7,161 bases of DNA, taken from contig PMCN01000042.1 of NCBI GenBank assembly GCA_003154135.1, positions 17,804 to 24,964 on the forward strand. Direction: 5' to 3'. A model generated the notes under the pieces. That model worked only from the letters and a program-made list of their open reading frames with translations, searched no databases and was not told where the DNA came from. Source of the stretch: Acidimicrobiaceae bacterium. GTDB taxonomy: Bacteria; Actinomycetota; Acidimicrobiia; Acidimicrobiales; Ilumatobacteraceae. Of this stretch, positions 1-6,497 are shown piece by piece (within the stretch, counting starts at the first letter, position 1; the number at the start of each line of letters is the position of its first letter). Both the position numbers and the translations under genes were made by a program.

Positions 1-82
1 TCTTGCCGGGCCAGTGCTTGTACACGTCGCCGACGGTGAAGTCCTCGAGGCAGCGGCCGAAGGGGCGTTCATACGTGGTCAT
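1..82 (-). CDS. MaoC-like dehydratase, N-terminal fragment (runs off left edge)
   Basis: Only the first 27 codons are in the window. They begin at an ATG at 80-82 and read MTTYERPFGRCLEDFTVGDV, followed by a YKHWPGK stretch. The FGR-LEDF-VGDVY-HWPGK pattern is typical of the N-terminus of MaoC-family (hot-dog fold) enoyl-CoA hydratases/dehydratases, which hydrate or dehydrate acyl-CoA thioesters in the cytoplasm. The catalytic Asp/His hydratase motif lies outside the window, so activity cannot be judged. The gene starts 14 nt after the stop of the membrane-protein gene on the same strand and could share its transcript. I see no strong Shine-Dalgarno before this ATG. The family call rests on a short but characteristic segment, and the substrate cannot be inferred. 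Confidence 0.72.
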   Translation of the reverse strand, partial: MTTYERPFGRCLEDFTVGDVYKHWPGK

Positions 83-96
83 GGCCGCGACGCTAG

Positions 97-1329
97 TCAG
101 CGATCGTCGTCGCCATCACCTTCGACCGGGTTGTCGCTGCCCGGCTCGTTGGTCACAGCGCGCCGGCGGCCGAACCGCGCGGCGAAGTCGAGCACGTTCT
201 CGGGGTTGCTCTCGGTGTCGCGAGCAAGCTCGCGCAGGCTGCGCAGCTTCTCGCGTCGCTTGATGCTCCACGGGCCGACGCGCAGCGTGAGGTAGAGCAC
301 GCCGCCGAGCACGATGGGGAACCAGAACTGGGCGAGTCGGTAGCTGAGCACGCCCAGGGTGGCGTTGGCGCGGGTGAGCCCGAAGCCCACCAACGTGGGG
401 ATGTAGATGCCTTCCACGATGCCGAGGCCGCCGGGTGTGATGGGGATGACGGCGAACACGTTGGCGAGACCGAACGCGATGATGAGGGCGTCGGCGTCGA
501 CCGACTGGCCGAATGCGCGCAGGAACACCCACAGCGCGGCTGCGTCGAGCAGCCAGTTGGCCGTAGCCCAACCCGCCACCTTCAGCAGCAGCGCCCGGTC
601 GGAGGCGAGGTCTTCGAGACGGCCGCCGATCTGTCGCACCGCGGCGCCTGCACGGTCTTCGTCGAGCCCGAACTTGTGGGCGATCCAGCGCAGCGCCTTC
701 TCTGCCCGGCCCTGGCCCTCCATGAGACCGAAGATGAGCGCGGCGACCACGCCCATGATGATGACGCCCATGATGGCGGCCGTGCCGTAGAGCTTGTTGA
801 CGCCGCGGATGGGGATGGAGACGATGAGGCCCACCCAGAGGATGACGTTGAGCATCACCGCCGAGCCCAGGCCGGCGGTGGCGAGGGCGAACCCCGCGTC
901 GGGGCCCTCGACACCCGACAGGGTCATCAGCCGGTAGCCGAGCGCCGAACCCGCCGCACTGCCGCCGGGCACGATGCTGCTCAACGCCTTCGTGCTCATC
1001 TGGATGCGGTAGAGGCGCAGGATGGACATGCCGTTGCGGCCGTCACCGAGCGCCGCCATCGTGAGCATGCTGTACGAGAACAGCGCTGCCAACTCGAGCG
1101 CGAGGCCGAGCCCGAGCAGCCAGGGGTTCACCTTCGCGAGCTGCGTCGCCGCGTTGCGCACGCCGGGGATGAGCGGCAGCACGAAGAACCAGACGACGAG
1201 GGCCAGCGCCATCAGCTTCAGCGTGAAGCGGAACGGCTTGATCCTGCGGGGTCGCGGCGGGCCGCCCGTGTCGTCGAGCGACACACGGGGCAGCTCGCCG
1301 GTGAGGGGTCCCACGGACTCGGTCGCCAC
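97..1329 (-). CDS. Lysylphosphatidylglycerol synthase TM-region family (UPF0104-like) membrane protein
   Basis: This is a 410-aa polytopic inner-membrane protein. I count about seven or eight hydrophobic spans, roughly at residues 38-55, 68-92, 147-174 (long, possibly one or two), 183-203, 247-270, 281-297, 304-320 and 333-349. Two motifs point to the LPG_synthase_TM family (PF03706): VPGGSAAGSA at 120-129 and PITPGGLGIVEG at 296-307. In MprF this module flips lysyl-phosphatidylglycerol. Here the cytoplasmic aminoacyl-transferase domain is absent, so a lipid or glycolipid flippase-like role is possible but unproven. The N-terminus (1-35) is hydrophilic and Pro/Arg-rich. The C-terminal tail (about 352-410) is charged: basic first, then a very acidic end (EGDGDDDR). 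The start is a GTG at 1327-1329 with an in-frame TAG four codons upstream. There is no well-spaced Shine-Dalgarno, and later GTG codons at residues 6 and 16 are alternatives. The gene lies 19 nt after the hydrolase stop, so the two are probably co-transcribed. Confidence 0.85.
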   Translation of the reverse strand: MATESVGPLTGELPRVSLDDTGGPPRPRRIKPFRFTLKLMALALVVWFFVLPLIPGVRNAATQLAKVNPWLLGLGLALELAALFSYSMLTMAALGDGRNGMSILRLYRIQMSTKALSSIVPGGSAAGSALGYRLMTLSGVEGPDAGFALATAGLGSAVMLNVILWVGLIVSIPIRGVNKLYGTAAIMGVIIMGVVAALIFGLMEGQGRAEKALRWIAHKFGLDEDRAGAAVRQIGGRLEDLASDRALLLKVAGWATANWLLDAAALWVFLRAFGQSVDADALIIAFGLANVFAVIPITPGGLGIVEGIYIPTLVGFGLTRANATLGVLSYRLAQFWFPIVLGGVLYLTLRVGPWSIKRREKLRSLRELARDTESNPENVLDFAARFGRRRAVTNEPGSDNPVEGDGDDDR

Positions 1330-1348
1330 CCTGTATTGCTAGCCGATC

Positions 1349-2344
1349 TCAGGCAGTCGCCGCAGACACCAACGAGCGCAGGTGCGCCACCAGGACGGGC
1401 GAGAGGTCGGCGGGCGTCTTGCCCAGGTGCACCACGACGAGCTCACGATCGGGCACCACCAGCGTGAACTGGCCCTCGTAGCCGTGGCAACCGAAGCTGC
1501 CCGGGAGATCGGGCCACATCCACCAGTGGGCGCCGTAGTCGAAGCCACCGTCGTCGTCGTGCGCCGTGAACGTGCGCGCGTGGTCGCGCCAACCCGCCGG
1601 CACCACACGCGTGCCATCGGCGGCTGCGCCGTCGTTGCGGTACATCTCGCCGAAGCGGGCGAAGTCGAGCGCGGTGGCGTACACGTACGACGACCCGACG
1701 AAGGTTCCGGCCGTGTCGAACTTCGGGATGGCCGAGTGCATGCCCGCCGGCGCGAACAGTCGGTCTCGCAGGAACGCCTCGGTGGTGTCGCGGCGGCTCA
1801 CGCCGTCGGCAGCGACCGTCTCACCCACGATGCGGGCGACGATGTTGGTGGTGCCACTCGAGTAGTTCCACACCTCGCCCGGCCGGTGGTCGAGTGGTTG
1901 CGAGGCCGCGTAGGCCGCCATGTCGTGCTGACCGTCGCCGTACAACATCTCGATGCAGTTGCTCACCGCGTCGTCGACGTAGTCCTCCACGAAGTGCAGC
2001 CCCGACCGCATGTTGAGCAGGTGCTGCAGCGTGATGGTCTCCTTGTCGGTGCCGCGCCACGCGGCCACCGGGGCCGGTGCGTCGAGGCTCAGGCGGCCTT
2101 CGCCCACCAGGATGCCCACGGCCGCGTGGGTGATGCTCTTGGCCATGCTCCACGAGATGAGGGTGGTGTCGGCGGCCACCGGTCCGCCGGGCCCGAACAC
2201 CGTGTCGGGCTGCGTGCCGTAGCGCTCCACTTGCACGTCGCCCGACTGCATCACCACGAGGGCGAGGCTCCGGCCGTGGGCGGCGTCGGGCGCGAACAGG
2301 CTGTCGGCCACCAGGCCGGCGGCGTCGAGGTCGAGGGACGGCAT
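1349..2344 (-). CDS. Serine hydrolase, beta-lactamase/penicillin-binding-protein fold (class C-like)
   Basis: From the ATG at 2342-2344 the protein has 331 aa. It carries the class C beta-lactamase/esterase signature: S66-M-A-K69 (SxxK nucleophile and base) in the context SWSMAKS, Y161-S-S in WNYSSGTTN (the YxN-equivalent catalytic Tyr), and H287-G-Y-E-G near the C-terminus in place of KTG. The Tyr-Ser-Ser and His-Gly variants resemble the 6-aminohexanoate-dimer hydrolase (NylB)/esterase branch rather than true beta-lactamases, so an amidase or esterase is more likely than antibiotic resistance. The substrate is unknown. No signal peptide is visible, which suggests a cytoplasmic enzyme. An ATG at 2395 would add 17 residues (MCAPPLRAHPSRCYVRH) that look non-coding and lie across the putative promoter, so I prefer 2344. 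No Shine-Dalgarno is well placed before this ATG. A TACGTT box 6 nt upstream would fit a leaderless transcript. It is first in a same-strand run with the membrane-protein and MaoC genes. Confidence 0.85.
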   Translation of the reverse strand: MPSLDLDAAGLVADSLFAPDAAHGRSLALVVMQSGDVQVERYGTQPDTVFGPGGPVAADTTLISWSMAKSITHAAVGILVGEGRLSLDAPAPVAAWRGTDKETITLQHLLNMRSGLHFVEDYVDDAVSNCIEMLYGDGQHDMAAYAASQPLDHRPGEVWNYSSGTTNIVARIVGETVAADGVSRRDTTEAFLRDRLFAPAGMHSAIPKFDTAGTFVGSSYVYATALDFARFGEMYRNDGAAADGTRVVPAGWRDHARTFTAHDDDGGFDYGAHWWMWPDLPGSFGCHGYEGQFTLVVPDRELVVVHLGKTPADLSPVLVAHLRSLVSAATA

Positions 2345-2350
2345 GTGGCG

Positions 2351-2356
2351 AACGTA
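2351..2356 (-). promoter_or_regulatory. Candidate -10 element for the serine hydrolase (leaderless transcript)
   Basis: Read on the minus strand, TACGTT matches the TANNNT pattern of actinobacterial -10 boxes. It ends 6 nt before the ATG at 2344, so a start site about 7 nt downstream would fall on the A of the ATG and give an mRNA without a 5' leader. The nearest Shine-Dalgarno-like stretch (AGGTG, 13 nt from the ATG) is too far away to be convincing. I found no clear -35 hexamer. The motif is short and could occur by chance. Confidence 0.35.
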
Positions 2357-2463
2357 ACACCTGCTCGGGTGCGCTCGCAGAGGTGGCGCGCACACGGCAT
2401 CAACAGGTCCGCAACCCGCGTCAAGAAGGCGTTCAGGCCCTAGTGGCGACGCTGCGACAGGCG

Positions 2464-2469
2464 TATCAA
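2464..2469 (+). promoter_or_regulatory. Candidate -10 element for the DUF4118 gene (weak)
   Basis: TATCAA (followed by T) matches four of six positions of TATAAT and ends 7 nt before the ATG at 2477, so it could also give a leaderless transcript. The only purine-rich stretch near the start, AGAGG at 2471-2475, lies just 1 nt from the ATG, too close to act as a normal ribosome binding site. The conserved final T of the hexamer is displaced by one base and no good -35 is seen, so this is tentative. Confidence 0.22.
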
Positions 2470-2476
2470 TAGAGGC

Positions 2477-3220
2477 ATGAACGAGAACCCGGGCGAGTCA
2501 CTTGCTGTCGGCGCCGCCTTTGCCGCCGTCATCATCGGGGTCGGTGCTGCGCTCACCACCGTGCGCGACCAGCTCGGCTCCACCAACCTCGCACTGATCA
2601 TGGTGCTGCTCGTGGTCGCGGCGGCCGCGGCGGGAGGCCGCAGCGCCGGCGCGATCAGCGCGGTCGTTGCCTCCATCTCCTACAACTTCTTCTTCACCAA
2701 GCCGTACCTCACCGTGCGCATCAACTCGGGCAAGGACATCCTGTCCGTGGCCTTGGTGCTGGCGGTCGGCATCTCGGTCGGCGAACTTGGTGTGGCACGG
2801 TCCCGTCAGAGCGCCACTCGGCGTTCACACCTGCGATCCGTACACGCTCTCGAGGAGGTCGGTGCCATGGTGAACCGAGGTGCGGAGGCCGACGAGGTGT
2901 GGCCGCCCGTGCGTCAGGCGCTCATGACCCTGCTGTCGCTGCGGGGAGCGCGGTTCCAGCCCGGACCCGTGCTCGACGACCTGCCGATCGTGGAGCGTGA
3001 CGGCCGGGTCGACGTGCACGAAAAGCGCTACACCGGCCGCGGGTTCTCCCTGCCCGATGGTGGCGTGGTGCTACCGCTCGAGGCCGACGGGGTGCATGTG
3101 GGCCGCATCGTGCTCGACCCCGATCCATCTGCCGGCACCACCCGCGAGGAGCGGCGCGCCGCCGTCGCCCTCGCCGACCAGTTCGCGATCGCGGTGCGCC
3201 GTACCCGGCAGCGCGCGTAG
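2477..3220 (+). CDS. Kinase-less KdpD-like membrane protein (DUF4118 plus GAF-like domain)
   Basis: This 247-aa protein resembles the middle of KdpD only. Four hydrophobic segments (about 9-27, 37-54, 58-75, 87-107) form a DUF4118-type domain. Its linker motif YNFFFTKPYLTVRI at 69-82 corresponds to NWYFVEPIHTFTI in the KdpD encoded nearby, and LAVGISVG at 95-102 corresponds to its LAVAISVG. A basic stretch (RSRQSATRRSHLR, 108-120) follows TM4, as in KdpD. Residues about 123-242 look like a degenerate GAF domain, and the end (ALADQFAIAVRRTR) matches the KdpD segment just before the phospho-acceptor helix. There is no Walker A/USP region, no H-box and no ATP-binding domain. An in-frame TAG 12 codons before the ATG rules out a longer form. 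It converges on kdpE with a 25-nt gap. It may sense or bind something at the membrane, or associate with KdpD, but neither role is shown. Many genomes carry stand-alone DUF4118 proteins of unknown role. Confidence 0.85.
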   Translation: MNENPGESLAVGAAFAAVIIGVGAALTTVRDQLGSTNLALIMVLLVVAAAAAGGRSAGAISAVVASISYNFFFTKPYLTVRINSGKDILSVALVLAVGISVGELGVARSRQSATRRSHLRSVHALEEVGAMVNRGAEADEVWPPVRQALMTLLSLRGARFQPGPVLDDLPIVERDGRVDVHEKRYTGRGFSLPDGGVVLPLEADGVHVGRIVLDPDPSAGTTREERRAAVALADQFAIAVRRTRQRA

Positions 3221-3245
3221 CACGCGGCTGACAGCGGCGACGCCC

Positions 3246-3926
3246 TCACGACTCGAAGCGGTGACCCATCCCCGATTCGGTGATGAAGTGGCGCGGCCGT
3301 GCCGGGTCGCGCTCGAGCTTGCCCCGAATGTGCGCGATGTGCACGCGCAGCAGGTTGGGGTACGCGTCGTGGCTCGGCCCCCACACCGCCTCGACGAGCT
3401 GCGCGCGGGTGACCAGCCGACCGGGATTGCACGCCAGGTGGATGACGATCCTCCATTCGGTGGGTGTCAGGTGCACCTCTGAGCCGTCGGCGAGCGCGGC
3501 CTGACGGCTGGCAAGGTCGAGTTGGAACGAACTGGTCGTCACCGTCGAGATCTCGTTGCAGGCGTCGGGCACGCGGCGGAGGGCGGCTCTGAGACGCGCC
3601 ATCAGCTCGGCCATCCCGAACGGCTTCGTGACGTAGTCGTCGGCGCCGAGGTCGAGCGCGTGCACCTTGGACTGTTCGTCCTCACGGACGGTGAGCACGA
3701 TGATCGGCATCTTGGTCCACCCACGGAGGGCCTCGATCACCTGGAGGCCGTCGAGGCCGGGAAGGCCGAGATCGAGGAGCATCGCGTCGGGGCGTTCCGA
3801 CGCAGCCGTGGTGAGCGCCTTCTCCCCCGATTCCGCTTCGTACACGTCATACCCTCGTGCCGAGAGGTTGAGCACGAGAGCACGTCTGATCTGTCGTTCG
3901 TCGTCGACGACGAGGACCCTGGTCAC
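3246..3926 (-). CDS. kdpE: KdpE, OmpR-family response regulator of the K+-uptake operon
   Basis: This 226-aa cytoplasmic regulator has the usual two-domain length. The receiver domain (about 1-115) has the acidic pair D8/D9, the phospho-acceptor D52 (LLDLGLPGLDG), the switch T79 and the invariant K101 in DYVTKPF. The C-terminal half (about 128-226) is an OmpR/PhoB winged helix, with LTPTEWRI, GRLVTRAQLVEAVWG, the recognition-helix region LLRVHIAHIRGKLE and a closing GMGHRFES. KdpE family members are phosphorylated by KdpD and activate kdpFABC. The start is a GTG (3924-3926) overlapping the kdpD stop by 4 nt and preceded by AGGAG at a good spacing, so the two proteins should be made in coupled fashion. 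The assignment as KdpE rather than another OmpR-type regulator rests on sequence style plus its position after kdpD. All key residues are intact. Confidence 0.95.
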   Translation of the reverse strand: MTRVLVVDDERQIRRALVLNLSARGYDVYEAESGEKALTTAASERPDAMLLDLGLPGLDGLQVIEALRGWTKMPIIVLTVREDEQSKVHALDLGADDYVTKPFGMAELMARLRAALRRVPDACNEISTVTTSSFQLDLASRQAALADGSEVHLTPTEWRIVIHLACNPGRLVTRAQLVEAVWGPSHDAYPNLLRVHIAHIRGKLERDPARPRHFITESGMGHRFES

Positions 3927-6493
3927 GACCGCTCCTGCTGGTTGGGCTGGTTCGGCTCGGCCGTGGTGCCGGCGACGGGGAGGACGATCGTGACGGTGAG
4001 CCCGCCCCCCGGCGTGTCGTCGAGCATGAGCTGCGCCCCCATGGCCTGCACGAAGCCCTGTGCGATCGACAGACCGAGCCCTGCTCCCTCATGTGCGCCC
4101 GGCCGGTCGCCGAGGCGTTGGAATGGCTCGGTGACCTGCCGCCGGGCCTGCGCGGGAATGCCCGGTCCGCGGTCGATGACGCAGAGGTGCACGAACTGTC
4201 CGACTCTGGCGGCCGACACACGAGGAGGAAGATCGCCGCCGTGGTGGAGCGCATTGCTGATGATGTTGGCCAGGCTGCGTTCCAGGAGCGCGCCGTCAGC
4301 GACCACAGCGGGGACGTCGGGGCCTACGTCGACCATCACCGTGTTCGCTTCCGGACCCACGTTGTGGAGGGCCTGTGCGACCACGTCCGAGGTGTCGACA
4401 TCGGCGAGCGAGATGGCGAGGGCCCCGGTCTGCAGGCGGCTCGCGTCGAGCAGGTTGCCGACCAGCCTGTTCAAGCGGTCGGCCTCCTCGTCGACCACTC
4501 GCAGCGCGTCGGCGATCTGGTCCGCCGACCAATGAACGCTCGAGTCCAGCAGGCCACTCACCATGGCCTTGATCGACGACAGCGGCGTCCGCAGGTCGTG
4601 CGACACGGCTCGCAGCAACGCCGTGCGCACGACGTCCATGTTGGTGAGCATCTCGACGTCGGCAGCCTCGGTGACGAGGCGACGAGCCGCGACGGCGACC
4701 GCCAGTTGATCGAGCAGTGCGCGGAGGACTCGCTGGTCGTTCGCGCTCGGCCGGCGTCCGGAGATGACGATGCGATGAGTGAGCGTGTCGCCGCCCACCG
4801 ACAGCGTCGTGACCTCCCCGGGAGGATCCTCGTGCCGCAGGTCGGTCTCCGGGGCTGCCGGCGCGCACGCCTCGCCCATGCGATGCCAGCCGGCGTCGAC
4901 CCGTTCCTCGATGCCCACTGACTGGAAGCCGAAGGTGAGCCGGATCTGTTCGAGCAGGCCGGGGAGCGGATCGGGGTCTGCCGCGAGCGTCGCGGCCGCA
5001 CGGGCCAGAGCCTCGGCCTCGATCTGCGCCCGCCTCGACTCGGACGCGCGACGAGCCGCGACATCGACCAACGTGCCGACGCTGATCGCCACCGCGAGGA
5101 ACACCCCGATCGCGACGATGTTGGCGGGCTCCGCGATCGTGAACGTGTGAATGGGTTCGACGAAGTACCAGTTGGCGAGCAGCGATGCACCGACGGCCGC
5201 CACGGCGGCCACCAGGCGACCACCGAGGAGCGAGATTGCCAGCACGAGTGCCAGGAACAGCAGCAGCACGGTCTCGAGATGGATGGTGCCGCGGCCCGGC
5301 GCCGTCACCAAGGTGAGCACCGGCAGCCCCACCACGGTGAGCGCCCAGGCAGCCGCCAACCGGCGATGGTCGAGCGTCGTCCGGGTGCTCTGTCGCGGGC
5401 GACGGGCCTCCGCGACCTCCTCGATCTCGCGGCCGATGATGTGCACGTCGATGTCCTGCGCGAGGCGAGCCACCTTGGCCACGAACGAGCCATGCCACAT
5501 CTCGAACCATCGGCTGCGCCGGCTCGCACCGAACACCATCTGGGTGGCCTTTTCGGCGCGTGCGCACTCGACCAGTGCCTCTGCGCGGTTGGCGCCGACC
5601 ACCTCGAGCACTCGACCACCCAGCTCTGACACGAGTTGCCGCTGTTGCGTGAGCAACTCGCCTCGCTCGACCCGTAGTCCGTCATCGCTCACCACGTGCA
5701 CGCCGATGAGCTCGCCGCCGATGCGGCCCGCGATGCGCGCTGCTCGGCGGATGATGACGTCACCGCTGGGCGCCCCGGTGATGCCTACCAGCACCCGCTC
5801 GCGGGTCTCCCAGGCATCGATGATGCCATGGTCGGCGAGGTAGGAGGACAATGATTCTTCGACGCGGTTCGCCACCCAGAGCAGCGCCAGCTCGCGCAGC
5901 GCACCGAGGTTGCCGACACGGAAGTAGTTGGAGAGTGCAGCATCGATGCGATCGGCGGGGTAGATGTTCCCGTGCGCCATCCGTCGTCTGATCGCTTCCG
6001 GCGACATGTCGACCAGCTCCAGCTGGTCGGCGCGGCGCACGACGGCGTCAGGCACCGTCTCGCGCTGCACCGTTCCCGTGATGCGACTGACCACATCGTT
6101 CAGCGATTCGAGGTGCTGGATGTTCAGCGTGGAGATGACGTCGATACCGGCGTCGAGAATCGCTTCCACGTCCTGCCAACGCTTCTCGTGCCGCCCGCCG
6201 GGCGCGTTGGTGTGTGCGAACTCGTCGACGAGCACCACTTCCGGTCGCCGCTCGAGGATGGCATCCAGGTCCATCTCCTCGAGCACCGTGCCGCGGTACT
6301 CGACCTGCGCTCTCGCCACCACCTCGAGCGTGCGCAGTTGCGCGATCGTGGAGACCCGGTTGTGGGTCTCCACGATGCCGACGACCACATCGGTGCCACG
6401 CTCGGCCCGACGGAAGCCCTCGTTCAGCATGGCGTACGTCTTGCCAACTCCCGGCGACGCTCCGAGGTAGATGCGCAAGAAGCCACGCGCCAT
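3923..6493 (-). CDS. kdpD: KdpD, K+-responsive sensor histidine kinase
   Basis: This 856-aa membrane sensor kinase has the full KdpD domain order. The N-terminal KdpD domain has Walker A GASPGVGKT at 11-19 and Walker B VVLVDEFAHTNAPG around 86-99. A USP-like domain spans about 233-355, with GASRRSRWFE. Four membrane spans (about 381-397, 404-425, 427-444, 457-478; DUF4118) are followed by the basic stretch RRASESRR, then a GAF-like region (about 490-600). The kinase has H632 in SHDLRTPLSS, the N-box around N743-N747, the G1 box D774-R-G-P-G-I and the G2 box GAGLGLS at 803-809. The E. coli protein is somewhat longer (about 894 aa). Here translation begins only 10 residues before Walker A, so an N-terminal extension is missing, as I recall for other actinobacterial KdpDs. 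The USP region lacks the SxS...FTAxY pattern reported for c-di-AMP-binding KdpDs. The ATG lies 4 nt after the kdpC stop with no strong Shine-Dalgarno, so coupling to kdpC is likely. The stop overlaps the kdpE start. Confidence 0.97.
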   Translation of the reverse strand: MARGFLRIYLGASPGVGKTYAMLNEGFRRAERGTDVVVGIVETHNRVSTIAQLRTLEVVARAQVEYRGTVLEEMDLDAILERRPEVVLVDEFAHTNAPGGRHEKRWQDVEAILDAGIDVISTLNIQHLESLNDVVSRITGTVQRETVPDAVVRRADQLELVDMSPEAIRRRMAHGNIYPADRIDAALSNYFRVGNLGALRELALLWVANRVEESLSSYLADHGIIDAWETRERVLVGITGAPSGDVIIRRAARIAGRIGGELIGVHVVSDDGLRVERGELLTQQRQLVSELGGRVLEVVGANRAEALVECARAEKATQMVFGASRRSRWFEMWHGSFVAKVARLAQDIDVHIIGREIEEVAEARRPRQSTRTTLDHRRLAAAWALTVVGLPVLTLVTAPGRGTIHLETVLLLFLALVLAISLLGGRLVAAVAAVGASLLANWYFVEPIHTFTIAEPANIVAIGVFLAVAISVGTLVDVAARRASESRRAQIEAEALARAAATLAADPDPLPGLLEQIRLTFGFQSVGIEERVDAGWHRMGEACAPAAPETDLRHEDPPGEVTTLSVGGDTLTHRIVISGRRPSANDQRVLRALLDQLAVAVAARRLVTEAADVEMLTNMDVVRTALLRAVSHDLRTPLSSIKAMVSGLLDSSVHWSADQIADALRVVDEEADRLNRLVGNLLDASRLQTGALAISLADVDTSDVVAQALHNVGPEANTVMVDVGPDVPAVVADGALLERSLANIISNALHHGGDLPPRVSAARVGQFVHLCVIDRGPGIPAQARRQVTEPFQRLGDRPGAHEGAGLGLSIAQGFVQAMGAQLMLDDTPGGGLTVTIVLPVAGTTAEPNQPNQQERS
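3932..3936 (-). promoter_or_regulatory. Ribosome binding site of kdpE
   Basis: On the minus strand AGGAG lies 5 nt before the GTG at 3924-3926, inside the last codons of kdpD. It supports GTG as the true kdpE start and the GTGA overlap as the coupling point. Confidence 0.7.
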
Positions 6494-6497
6494 GCGG

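Noticed and set aside
1349..2344. Antibiotic-resistance beta-lactamase
   Set aside because: The SxxK and Tyr are present, but Y-S-S and H-G replace YxN and KTG and there is no signal peptide. This fits esterase/amidase relatives such as NylB better.
2345..2395. Upstream ATG at 2395 as the serine hydrolase start
   Set aside because: The extra 17 residues are not hydrolase-like or signal-peptide-like, and that start would place the candidate -10 box inside the coding region. The ATG at 2344 gives a normal family N-terminus.
1382..2443. A 353-codon open frame on the plus strand, opposite the serine hydrolase
   Set aside because: It is antisense to a gene with intact SxxK, Tyr and HG motifs, and its product is rich in His/Arg/Val with no recognisable domain. 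Long antisense frames are expected in high-GC DNA.
3213..3245. Possible bidirectional terminator between the convergent DUF4118 gene and kdpE
   Set aside because: The best hairpin is CGCGT/ACGCG (3214-3218 and 3222-3226) with a 3-nt loop. It overlaps the stop codon and has no T-run on either strand, so it is too weak to call.
3522..4535. A 337-codon open frame on the plus strand, opposite kdpE and kdpD
   Set aside because: It spans two real genes on the other strand and has low-complexity Arg/Ser/Thr/Pro-rich composition with no motif, so it is a shadow frame.
4296..5567. A 423-codon open frame on the minus strand, inside kdpD in another frame
   Set aside because: Composition is Arg/Gly/Pro/His-rich, typical of an out-of-frame reading of high-GC coding DNA. 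kdpD in the main frame is complete.
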